This document shows, piece after piece, positions 8,562 through 16,121 of a stretch of DNA of 64,000 nt. Position numbers and translations under genes: made by a program. The stretch covers positions 5,419 through 69,418 of the forward strand of contig CABIXN010000001.1 in NCBI GenBank assembly GCA_902362715.1, read 5' to 3'. Numbering within the stretch: the stretch's first letter is position 1; every line of letters starts with the position of its first letter. The DNA comes from Lachnospiraceae bacterium (lineage in GTDB: Bacteria; Bacillota; Clostridia; Lachnospirales; Lachnospiraceae). The notes beneath the pieces were generated by a model that searched no databases, had not been told where the DNA came from, and saw nothing but the letters and a program-made list of their open reading frames with translations.

Positions 8562-9128
8562 ATGAGCAAAATTGTAATTTTTAACGGAAGCCCAAGAATG
8601 GACGGAAATACATCAACAATTTTAAAGATGATTGAACGCGGGGCAAAAGAGCACAATGCAGAGGTAGAAGTCTATACTTTATTCAAAATGAAATTTATGG
8701 CCTGTCAGGGCTGTTTCGGATGCCGCTTGAAGGATGACTGTATGGTAAATGATGAGCTTCGCAAAGCACTGCAGAAAGTAAAAGAGGCGGATGCTGTGGT
8801 TATCGGTTCTCCTGTTTATTTTATGCAGATTACCGGTCCTGTTAAAAACCTTTACGACAGACTCTTCCCGCTTATGGGCGAGAACGGACGTCCGCGGTTT
8901 GGACAGAAAAAGATTGTTACTGTATATACACAGGAGTTGGAAGATCCGCATACCTTCGATATGTATTTTGACTATCTTGCCCAGGGAATGTTCCCGGGAT
9001 TTGGATTTGTGGACGAAGACCGTATCGTATGTGTAAATGGTAATAACCCTGAGACCGCAGAAAACAACCGGGAACTGAAACAGAATGCATATGATGTAGG
9101 CAGAATGCTGGCCAACATTAATAATTAG
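8562..9128 (+). CDS. Flavodoxin-fold NAD(P)H/FMN-dependent reductase with Cys motif
   Basis: A 188-residue protein with the FMN-phosphate loop GSPRMDGNTSTI at residues 9-20 and the GSPVYFMQITG block of the FMN_red/iron-sulfur-flavoprotein family. The motif C48-x2-C51-x2-C54-x5-C60 resembles the compact cluster-binding motif of archaeal and clostridial iron-sulfur flavoproteins. The ATG at 8562 has AAGGAG 7 nt upstream. It is the first gene of an operon with moeA, moaA and gntR. An electron-transfer or quinone/flavin reduction role linked to aromatic metabolism is possible, but the substrate cannot be told from the sequence. Confidence 0.8.
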   Translation: MSKIVIFNGSPRMDGNTSTILKMIERGAKEHNAEVEVYTLFKMKFMACQGCFGCRLKDDCMVNDELRKALQKVKEADAVVIGSPVYFMQITGPVKNLYDRLFPLMGENGRPRFGQKKIVTVYTQELEDPHTFDMYFDYLAQGMFPGFGFVDEDRIVCVNGNNPETAENNRELKQNAYDVGRMLANINN

Positions 9129-9142
9129 TGATAGAGGTCTAT

Positions 9143-10360
9143 ATGAAAACGCTTGGATATGACTTTCAAACTGCCAGGGAAAAAATGCTGGAACGGTGTT
9201 CAGGACTTGGCAGTGAGACAATTTCTTTAGAAAAAGCATATGGAAGAATACTTGCAAAAGATGTGACAGTGAAATATGATGTTCCGCTGTTTGATAAATC
9301 ACCTTTGGATGGTTATGCATTTATTGACTCTGATACATTAAATGCTACCAAAGAACAGCCGGTAAATCTGACTGTAGTGGAGGAAATTCCGGCGGGAGCT
9401 TATTCCGGCCGGGAACTAAAGCCGGGCACGGCGGTAAAAATTCTGACAGGAGCTCCCATTCCTGCAGGTGCTACAGCTGTTGCAAAATATGAGGAGACAG
9501 AGTTTGGAACGGATTATGTAAAACTGTTTCATCCATATCAAAAGATGGACAACATAATTTTGAAAGGCGAGGATATCAATGCCGGAGATCTGGTGGCGTG
9601 TGAAGGTACGTTGATAGATTCGGCCGTTCATGGAAAACTGGCGTCCCAGGGAAATTGTGCGATAGAAGTATATAAGCTGCCATTAATCGGGATTATATCA
9701 CAGGGGAATGAGGTGATTGGTTCTGAAGAGGAATTAAGACCTGGGAAAATTTACAATACAAACCGTTTTATGCTCAGTGGAGCTTTGAAAAAAGAAGATT
9801 TCAGCTCTATTTATCTTGGAACTTCTAGAGATGATGAAGTTGAAATCGCGAATATGATATCCGATGCGGTATGCATGTATGATGCGGTTATTATGACCGG
9901 CGGTGTTTCTGTTGGTACATACGACTTTACGGAAGCTGCCATGAAGAGGGCGGGAGCTGAAATACTGGTAGACAAAATTTTTATGAAACCGGGGTCTTCC
10001 TGCTGTCTGGGAATATTAAATGGAGTGCCGGTGTTTGGACTTTCCGGCAATCCGTCTGCGGCCATGACTACTTTTTATCTGGTAGTTCTGCCTGTGATAC
10101 GAAAAATTTCCGGACTTAAAAATTACTTACCAAAGAAAATACGTGTGCGTTTGAATGAGGATTTCAAAAAAGCAAGTAAAAATACGCGGATTTTAAAAGG
10201 AAGCCTGGATCTTTCCCAGGGTACAGCCATTATGAAGCTGAATCAAAAACAGGGAAATGGAATGGTAAGCGCCATGCAGGATGCGGAAGTTTTTGCAGTA
10301 ATTCCCTCAGGCAGCGGACCGGTAGATAAGGGCAGCTGGCTGGAGGCATATTTGATTTAG
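9143..10360 (+). CDS. moeA: Molybdopterin molybdenumtransferase MoeA
   Basis: A 405-residue MoeA. It inserts molybdate into adenylylated molybdopterin to give active Moco. Seen motifs are DKSPLDGYA (51-59), GNEV (188-191), MTGGVSVGTYDF (251-262) and GLSGNPSA (299-306); domain IV fills the C-terminus. The ATG at 9143 has AGAGG 5 nt upstream; a GTG at 9128 overlaps the previous stop and lacks a site. It lies 14 bp after the flavoprotein gene and 25 bp before moaA. Its placement beside the molybdenum transhydroxylase genes suggests dedicated cofactor supply. Confidence 0.95.
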   Translation: MKTLGYDFQTAREKMLERCSGLGSETISLEKAYGRILAKDVTVKYDVPLFDKSPLDGYAFIDSDTLNATKEQPVNLTVVEEIPAGAYSGRELKPGTAVKILTGAPIPAGATAVAKYEETEFGTDYVKLFHPYQKMDNIILKGEDINAGDLVACEGTLIDSAVHGKLASQGNCAIEVYKLPLIGIISQGNEVIGSEEELRPGKIYNTNRFMLSGALKKEDFSSIYLGTSRDDEVEIANMISDAVCMYDAVIMTGGVSVGTYDFTEAAMKRAGAEILVDKIFMKPGSSCCLGILNGVPVFGLSGNPSAAMTTFYLVVLPVIRKISGLKNYLPKKIRVRLNEDFKKASKNTRILKGSLDLSQGTAIMKLNQKQGNGMVSAMQDAEVFAVIPSGSGPVDKGSWLEAYLI

Positions 10361-10385
10361 TACAGACAGGATCAGGTGTAGAAAC

Positions 10386-11336
10386 ATGAAAGATAATTAT
10401 GGAAGAGAAATTACATATTTGAGAATTTCAATTACAGATGAATGTAATCTCCGCTGTTTATACTGTATGCCGGAGGATGAGGGGTGTCTGGCCAAAGACA
10501 GCAGTCTTATGAGCGCAGATGAAATTGTGGAAATTACAGCTGAGGCGGTAAAGCTTGGTATCAGTAAAGTCAGAATTACAGGGGGAGAGCCATTGATTCG
10601 ACCTGATGTAATCGACATCTGCAGACGGATCTCATCTCTTCCAGGAGTAAAGGAACTGGCGGTAACAACCAATGGAATGCTGTTGAAAGATCTTGCATAT
10701 CCTCTGAAGGAGGCGGGAGTATCCAGACTGAATATCAGCCTGGATACCCTGCAGACCGAGAAATATACCAAAATAACCAGAAAAGGTAATTTTCAGGACG
10801 TGGCGGAAGGAATACGTCTGGCGGCAAAGGCCGGTCTGACTCCTATAAAAATTAATACCGTGCTTATCGGTGGATTTAATGACTGTGAAATTCGTGACTT
10901 TGGAGAATTGACCCGGACAGACAATGTGGAAGTACGCTTTATAGAATTAATGCCTATTGGAGCCTGTGCAGCGTTTCCAAAACATGCATTTGTCAAAGGC
11001 GATATAGTACTGCGGGAGATTCCGGAGCTTGTGGAGGCAGAAAATTCCGGTGTGGCAAGAATGTATCAGTATCCGGATGGGTGCGGACGGATTGGAATTA
11101 TCAGTGCGGTGAATCAGCACTTCTGTCTGTCCTGTAACCGGATTCGTCTTACCTGCGACGGTAAGATTAAGCCGTGTCTTCATTCGAAAGAGGAAGTACT
11201 TGTAAAGGGACTCCATGGAGAAGAACTGAAAAAGGCTTTGATTGGTGCTATTACCAATAAGCCGGCAGAGCATGTAAATCTTACATATGGTTACGTAAGT
11301 GAAACAGAGCGTTATATGAATCAGATTGGTGGATAG
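10386..11336 (+). CDS. moaA: GTP 3',8-cyclase MoaA
   Basis: A 316-residue radical-SAM enzyme that starts molybdopterin synthesis from GTP. The radical-SAM cysteines C20-x3-C24-x2-C27 and the second cluster C247-x2-C250-x13-C264 are both intact. The RITGGEPL SAM-binding block is present, and the chain ends with the GG tail needed for catalysis in MoaA. The ribosome binding site is weak (AGGTG). moaC, moaD/E and mogA are absent from this window and must be elsewhere if Moco is made. Confidence 0.95.
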   Translation: MKDNYGREITYLRISITDECNLRCLYCMPEDEGCLAKDSSLMSADEIVEITAEAVKLGISKVRITGGEPLIRPDVIDICRRISSLPGVKELAVTTNGMLLKDLAYPLKEAGVSRLNISLDTLQTEKYTKITRKGNFQDVAEGIRLAAKAGLTPIKINTVLIGGFNDCEIRDFGELTRTDNVEVRFIELMPIGACAAFPKHAFVKGDIVLREIPELVEAENSGVARMYQYPDGCGRIGIISAVNQHFCLSCNRIRLTCDGKIKPCLHSKEEVLVKGLHGEELKKALIGAITNKPAEHVNLTYGYVSETERYMNQIGG

Positions 11337-11355
11337 GAACGGGAGGCAGATTCTG

Positions 11356-12051
11356 ATGCAGGAAGAAAAGTTGAAAAAGGCAGAATATATTAGCTCTGGA
11401 ATGGGCACAAAAGAGATGATGGTTTATGAACGGGTAAAGGAAGCAATTTTAAAAAACGAATTTACTCCGGGGACTGTGCTGGTTGAGAGAAAATTATCAG
11501 AGGCTTATAATGTAAGCCGTTCTCCTGTCCGTTATGCGCTGCGGCAGCTGGCAAAAGAAGGATTGCTGACAGATGAACCCGGTAAGGGAATTATTGTTCC
11601 TGTATATACTCTGGAAGATATACTTGAAGTGTATGATCTTTTGGAAGTGCTTCAGATTTATGCCATCCAGGTATCTCTTAAGAATTATGATATGATTGCG
11701 GATGCTACTCTTGGACAGATTATGGAGCAGCTTCGCAAAGCAATGAACCAGGGAGATCTTATTAAACGGATGGAATGGGATGTGAAGTTCCATGAATTTA
11801 TGATTCATTATGTTTCCAATAAGCGGCTGGATATGATTTTTGAACTTTTAGTGAATCAGAAACGAAGATTTGATATTACATCTCTGCAGGATGAGGATCA
11901 TGGATCTGAATCAACAAAACAGCATGAGCAGATCTATCAGGCGATTCAGGACAGAGATACAGAAAAGTGTGTGGAGGCTATTAAAGCACATTCTCAGTAT
12001 ATCAAACAGTACTATATTAATAAACTGGTAACAGGAAGGTACAATTTATGA
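11356..12051 (+). CDS. GntR-family (FadR/FCD-type) transcriptional regulator
   Basis: A 231-residue protein. The winged helix-turn-helix spans about residues 15-75 (VYERVKEAILKNEF, LSEAYNVSRSPVRYALRQL, EGLLTDEPGKG). An FCD ligand domain follows, with the metal-binding pattern D..FH (near KFHEFMIHY) and HEQIYQAIQDRD ending in H-S-Q. FCD regulators sense small organic acids. I choose ATG 11356 with GGGAGG at 11341-11346; a TTG at 11326 would overlap moaA. It is co-directional with moeA-moaA and likely in their operon. Confidence 0.88.
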   Translation: MQEEKLKKAEYISSGMGTKEMMVYERVKEAILKNEFTPGTVLVERKLSEAYNVSRSPVRYALRQLAKEGLLTDEPGKGIIVPVYTLEDILEVYDLLEVLQIYAIQVSLKNYDMIADATLGQIMEQLRKAMNQGDLIKRMEWDVKFHEFMIHYVSNKRLDMIFELLVNQKRRFDITSLQDEDHGSESTKQHEQIYQAIQDRDTEKCVEAIKAHSQYIKQYYINKLVTGRYNL

Positions 12052-12722
12052 GTGAAGTGGCAGGACAGCTGATGTTTTCACAGGATTATAATCTGGGAGA
12101 AAAACTGATTTTTTCTCTTTACAGAGAGCAGGAAGGAGATCACTGCACAGTTACCCTGTATTATCAGTTTGAGGGATAGGATTTCATTCCTTGCAAGCGC
12201 TTTTTTTATTCATTAGAGGCGGAAAAGTTTCAGAGCCCGTATTTAAGCTGGTATAATCTGATTTGCTGCAGCAATAATTATGGTCCTATCCCTGTGGTGG
12301 ACTATATGAATTATGCAGTCCAGAAAAATAAAAAACTGGCGGCAACAGTATATCCGAAAACTGCAGAAGAATATATGCAGATGATTGGAACTGTGGGTGA
12401 TGAATACTATTGTTATCCGTATCATACAAGAGAGTACCAGTATATGCTTTATGTAAGCCGTAAGGGCAGCTTGTCAGATTATTTTGATCTGGATCAGATT
12501 CTTTCGGTATATGGGGCGTGCGGGATAGAATTGGATGCGGAAAAAATGAAGAAGTATTTTCAAAAAGAGTTATCTTATTTTGGAAATGAGGAAGAGTGTG
12601 AGATTCAGCTTCACGACTGTCTGGGACAGGAGGAGCTGGCGGTGACAGGACTTTTATTTGGCTATCCTGTAGAGAGTACGGTGGCACTTTTAAAGAAAGA
12701 GATTGATACGTGCGGTTATTAA
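12048..12722 (+). pseudogene. Hypothetical protein gene interrupted by an in-frame TAG
   Basis: An ATG at 12048 overlaps the GntR stop by 4 bp (ATGA) and has AGGAAGG upstream. The frame runs 43 codons to TAG at 12177-12179, then continues open in the same frame to TAA at 12722. Ignoring the TAG gives about 224 residues of plausible, aromatic-rich protein. The C-terminal end (LLFGYPVEST) faintly recalls the DUF3793 family, whose members end in a GYPLEDV-like block; this is uncertain. Likely a nonsense mutation, possibly TGG to TAG. Programmed readthrough or pyrrolysine is less likely because TAG is a normal stop for several neighbouring genes. Confidence 0.6.
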
Positions 12723-12816
12723 AAGAGAAGTGTCTTTGAATAAAAGCATAAAGTTCTTGTATTTATATGGTGAAATATATTAGGATGTGGTATGATAATT
12801 ATGCCAATCTTTTTCA

Positions 12817-12857
12817 GAAACGGTATTTGTTCCCCAAAGGAGCATACCGTTTCTTTT
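12817..12857. terminator. Bidirectional terminator
   Basis: GAAACGGTAT (12817-12826) pairs with ATACCGTTTC (12844-12853). It is followed by a T-rich run on + and preceded by an A-rich run that becomes T-rich on -. It lies between the moe/moa operon and the convergent small gene. Confidence 0.75.
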
Positions 12858-12867
12858 CTTTTATTCA

Positions 12868-13017
12868 TTATTTCAGTCCGGAAACAATACCGATAATGGC
12901 AAATATAACAACGACAATACCTGCTCCAATGAGCTGGTAAAAGAATTTTTTCTGTTTTGGATCCTGTTGTTTTTGCGGTTCCTTTTGTTTATTATCTTTT
13001 TTCATGTAATAGGCCAT
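12868..13017 (-). CDS. 49-residue single-pass membrane protein
   Basis: This short frame has a charged, Q/K-rich N-terminal half (MAYYMKKDNKQKEPQ) and a single C-terminal membrane helix (about residues 28-47, LIGAGIVVVIFAIIGIV). AAAGGA lies 9 nt before the ATG. It sits downstream of the MerR gene on the same strand, with a 36-bp gap, and ends at a bidirectional terminator. I do not recognise a family and assign no function. Confidence 0.6.
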   Translation of the reverse strand: MAYYMKKDNKQKEPQKQQDPKQKKFFYQLIGAGIVVVIFAIIGIVSGLK

Positions 13018-13052
13018 ATCATAAAGTCCTTTCTTTGGTTAAATATACAGCG

Positions 13053-13910
13053 TTAAGCGTTCTTTTTGCGGATTGGAATCTGAATTTCGCAGAAATCCAG
13101 TTCATTGTCATCGTCATAAAAGATGGAATCAATCAGACATTCATCATAAATATCCCCGGCAATTTCATAGTCGTTTTCACGGATCCAGTCCACAAGCTTG
13201 TTAATATGAAATGTCTCATAAGGCATACCAAACTTGGGCATACAGACATATTCGCCTTCCGGGAGAATATGAAGTCCGGGAAGATCTGGGATATCATAGT
13301 TAATCAGACAACAGCCGCCGGCGTGTTTTAACGGTGTTCCCTTTTCTACCTGATCTTTGAAAAATAAAGCACCCCATCTTCTGGATGGGAGAATACCATG
13401 GGCCTCCGATTCGTTCCATATTTTCATCAGTGCGTAATGAAGTTCATACCGTGTATGGCTGTCTTCCCTCCATTCATGATATAAAACCCGGCGTTCCGGA
13501 AAATATTCAATGGTGGGTTTATAGGCTGCATCCGCATAGGAAACAGCATTTTCATAGATCTGGACACGTTTTTTAATTTGTCTTTTCTGGATTTCCAGGC
13601 GTTCAATTTCCTTATCAATTTTATCATATTGGGATTTCAGCAATTCCATGGTAGTCTCGGTGCTGTTGTATTCGTTGTTTTTGCGGATATCTTCTAGAGA
13701 CATGCCAATGGCCCTCAAAAAACAGATTTCACGCAGCAGCGGAATCTGGAGAGTGCTGTAATAACGGTAACCGTTTTTCTCATCGGTAATTTCGGGTTTA
13801 AACAGATCTATTTTATCATAATAGATTAATGTCTGCCGGCTGATGTCATGGATCTGTGCCATTTCAGAAATAGACAATTTTCGATTAATTGAAGAATAGT
13901 TTACACACAT
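13053..13910 (-). CDS. MerR-family regulator with GyrI-like effector domain (copy 1)
   Basis: About 285 residues: an N-terminal MerR winged helix (SISEMAQIHDISRQTLIYYDK, then GYRYYSTLQIPLLREI), a dimerisation coiled coil (about residues 85-120) and a GyrI-like/BmrR-type small-molecule domain. I choose ATG 13910 with AGGGG just upstream; a GTG three codons earlier is possible. It is clearly paralogous to the 14873-15739 protein. MerR proteins of this type activate promoters with 19-bp spacers, several of which occur in this block. An aromatic ligand is inferred from context. Confidence 0.88.
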   Translation of the reverse strand: MCVNYSSINRKLSISEMAQIHDISRQTLIYYDKIDLFKPEITDEKNGYRYYSTLQIPLLREICFLRAIGMSLEDIRKNNEYNSTETTMELLKSQYDKIDKEIERLEIQKRQIKKRVQIYENAVSYADAAYKPTIEYFPERRVLYHEWREDSHTRYELHYALMKIWNESEAHGILPSRRWGALFFKDQVEKGTPLKHAGGCCLINYDIPDLPGLHILPEGEYVCMPKFGMPYETFHINKLVDWIRENDYEIAGDIYDECLIDSIFYDDDNELDFCEIQIPIRKKNA

Positions 13911-14183
13911 GCTTGTCACCCCTGTACATTTCCTTCCGGATAAAGGTCAGCTCTATACTTACCGGCGCTGCCGAAAAAAGAGCATATCCCATCCAATATA
14001 TTTATATGAAAAATTAATAATAAAATGTATTAATAATATAATAAACTTTTTCGACATTTTCCTGCAATGCGAGTTAGGGCTGAACTCATGTTAAATATGC
14101 ATAGATGTCCTAATGATTCCCTAGGAAATGGAAAAAATACTTTATGTCAGAAAAGATACCAGGTTATGAGGCGGAGTTAAAAA

Positions 14184-14218
14184 TAAAAAAAGAAGACAGA
14201 GATATTTTTTCTGCCTTC
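14184..14218 (-). terminator. Terminator after ubiX
   Basis: On the minus strand GAAGGCAGA pairs with TCTGTCTTC (one G-U) and is followed by a run of seven T. The remaining gap 13911-14183 is AT-rich, with no gene recognised. Confidence 0.7.
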
Positions 14219-14227
14219 CGGTGTGTT

Positions 14228-14797
14228 TTATTCAGATTCCGGGTTCCAGCGTCGGAAGTTCTGATAGTCAATATCAAAGACGTCCAGAATCTTGCCTGTG
14301 ATGTGGTCAATCATATCCTGTACGGTTTCCGGCATATTGTAATAAGTCTGTACAGGGGGCATGATGATGGCGCCCATTTGTGATAATGACAGCATATTCT
14401 TTAAATGAATGGTATTAAATGGAGTTTCTCTGGCAACAAGAACTAGTTTGCGCCGTTCCTTTAATACTACATCAGCTGCCCGAAGCAGCAGGTTATCTGA
14501 ATATCCGTTTGCGATTCCAGCCACGGTCTTCATACTGCAGGGAACGATTACCATCCCTTCGGTTTTATAAGTGCCGCTTGCAATAGAAGCACCGATATTT
14601 TTAATATCGTGGACCTCATCTGCCAGGTCAATCACGTCCTGTACAGTATAGTCAGTTTCCATCTCAATGGTTTTTTCGCCGCCTTTTGAAATTACAAGAC
14701 AGCTGGTCCAGTCATCCAGATTTTTTAATGCTTTTAAAAGAGCAATTGTAATAGGGACGCCGCTGGCGCCGCTGATGCCTATAATTAATCGTTTCAT
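14228..14797 (-). CDS. ubiX: UbiX/Pad1-type flavin prenyltransferase
   Basis: A 189-residue flavoprotein that attaches a dimethylallyl group to FMN to make prenylated FMN, the cofactor of UbiD decarboxylases. Motifs: GISGASGVP (residues 7-15), the prenyl-phosphate site VPCSMKTVAGIANG and RETPFNTIHLKNMLSLSQMGAIIMPP-type C-terminal block. AGGAGG precedes the ATG. It is equivalent to LpdB in gallate-degrading lactobacilli. It has its own 19-bp-spacer promoter and lies between two MerR genes, 1.3 kb from the UbiD gene on the opposite strand. Confidence 0.94.
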   Translation of the reverse strand: MKRLIIGISGASGVPITIALLKALKNLDDWTSCLVISKGGEKTIEMETDYTVQDVIDLADEVHDIKNIGASIASGTYKTEGMVIVPCSMKTVAGIANGYSDNLLLRAADVVLKERRKLVLVARETPFNTIHLKNMLSLSQMGAIIMPPVQTYYNMPETVQDMIDHITGKILDVFDIDYQNFRRWNPESE

Positions 14798-14818
14798 ACC
14801 TAAAACCTCCTGTGGAAT

Positions 14819-14849
14819 AGTGTAAATGAGTATTCCGGCTATATGTCAA
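14819..14849 (-). promoter_or_regulatory. MerR-type promoter of ubiX
   Basis: On the minus strand TTGACA (14844-14849), 19 bp, TACACT (14819-14824). The spacer starts TATAGCCGGAATA, an imperfect version of the symporter palindrome TATAGCCGCTATA. Confidence 0.6.
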
Positions 14850-14872
14850 GGGCCGAATCTACGGAGTGGAGA

Positions 14873-15739
14873 TTATTCGGTATAGGCTCCCGGGAGCATA
14901 ACAGGGATAGCGATCTGACAAAAGTCCCGTTCGTTTTCTTCTGTATAGAAGGTTGTGTCCAGCATACACTCATCCAGGGCATCTCCGATAATGGTATAGT
15001 GGTTTTGTTCAATCCAGTTTCGCAGGATCTCCATATGCTCCATTTCATAAGGCATACCGTATTTTGCGATACAGGCGTAAAAGCCGGCGGGAGCAGTCAT
15101 AATTTTTGCATCTGACTGATTGGCTTTTTCAATATATTCTGTTGGAATATTGATATATCCTCCGGCGCCGTTTAAATAGTCTCTGTTAATTACTGATTCT
15201 TTAGGAAACAGTGCACCCCATCCCCAGGCTAGAGGAATATTGTGACTGATACATTCGCGGCGGAGTTTCATGTGGGTCAGATGCATTTCACGCCGGTTCA
15301 TATTGGTAGTATCCCAGGGCAGGAACATGATTTTCCGCTCAGGGCACTGGGTAATATATGGCAGAGCCGGCCGTTTTTTAACTTCTTTTACTACCTCATA
15401 ATAATCCAGGCGGGCATTTAAAACATTGAGTCTTTGCTGAAGTTCGCCCAGTTCCTTTTCCATATTTTGCCTGTTGGAAAGCAGCAGTTCAATGGTAGTG
15501 TTTAAATTCCTGTTGTGCAGGTTATCAATAATTTCTTTTAAGGAAACATTGTCTCCTTTTAAAGAACAGATCTCTCTGAGAAACGGCAGCTGATAGAGAG
15601 AATAGTAGCGATACCCTTTGTCGTCAATGTAACCGGGTTTAAATATATTGTGTTTATCATAATAAATCAGTGTCTGTCTGCTGATGCCGCAGATATGAGC
15701 CAGCTCACTGATAGTCAGCCAGTTATTTGTTTGATTCAT
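14873..15739 (-). CDS. MerR-family regulator with GyrI-like effector domain (copy 2)
   Basis: A 288-residue paralogue of copy 1. The MerR helix-turn-helix covers residues 8-75 (TISELAHICGISRQTLIYYDK, GYRYYSLYQLPFLREI), followed by a coiled coil and a GyrI-like ligand domain ending FCQIAIPV. GAGGT precedes the ATG. It is upstream of ubiX on the same strand and divergent from the UbiD gene. Its own promoter has the 19-bp spacer and the TATAGCC motif, so autoregulation is likely. It is a good candidate for the local gallate-type sensor. Confidence 0.9.
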   Translation of the reverse strand: MNQTNNWLTISELAHICGISRQTLIYYDKHNIFKPGYIDDKGYRYYSLYQLPFLREICSLKGDNVSLKEIIDNLHNRNLNTTIELLLSNRQNMEKELGELQQRLNVLNARLDYYEVVKEVKKRPALPYITQCPERKIMFLPWDTTNMNRREMHLTHMKLRRECISHNIPLAWGWGALFPKESVINRDYLNGAGGYINIPTEYIEKANQSDAKIMTAPAGFYACIAKYGMPYEMEHMEILRNWIEQNHYTIIGDALDECMLDTTFYTEENERDFCQIAIPVMLPGAYTE

Positions 15740-15808
15740 ACCGTTACCTCGTGCTGTTTTATTTAGGAATGTTTCCTTATAATAATTATATTATGTATTA
15801 CTATTCTT

Positions 15809-15839
15809 ATATTATGATGTGTAGCGGCTATATAGTCAA
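15809..15839 (-). promoter_or_regulatory. MerR-type promoter of merR copy 2
   Basis: On the minus strand TTGACT (15834-15839), 19 bp, TAATAT (15809-15814). The spacer contains TATAGCCGCTACA, matching 12 of 13 bases of the symporter-promoter palindrome. Confidence 0.65.
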
Positions 15840-15950
15840 TTGGAAAATGGAAAAGCCGTAAAAATATAATATTTATAAAAAATCTAAAAAAAGTATTAAA
15901 TGCACAAAAATGTACCCAAAAATTTGTGAAATAATTTTATAAATTTATGC

Positions 15951-15981
15951 TTTCTGTATATCGGGTATACTGGAATATAAT
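15951..15981 (+). promoter_or_regulatory. Candidate MerR-type promoter of the UbiD operon
   Basis: TATAAT (15976-15981) is preceded at 19 bp by a poor -35, TTTCTG (15951-15956). The spacer has the dyad GTATATCGGGTATAC. A weak -35 with a long spacer fits an activator-dependent promoter. The rest of 15740-16121 is AT-rich without a gene. Confidence 0.5.
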
Positions 15982-16121
15982 AGGTTTGTAAGTAAGGATA
16001 TACGAAAGACACGGATGGTATACACGTGGTATTAGTTTTGGAAAAGAACATTTAATACACAAATGAAAAAAGAGTAGAGGAAATGTGTTTTTCGAATTTT
16101 CTTTTAAAAGGAGGAATTTTT

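Noticed and set aside
12957..13331. Plus-strand open frame antisense to the first MerR gene
   Set aside because: It is the reverse strand of a well-supported MerR gene and the small membrane gene, with no ribosome binding site or family features.
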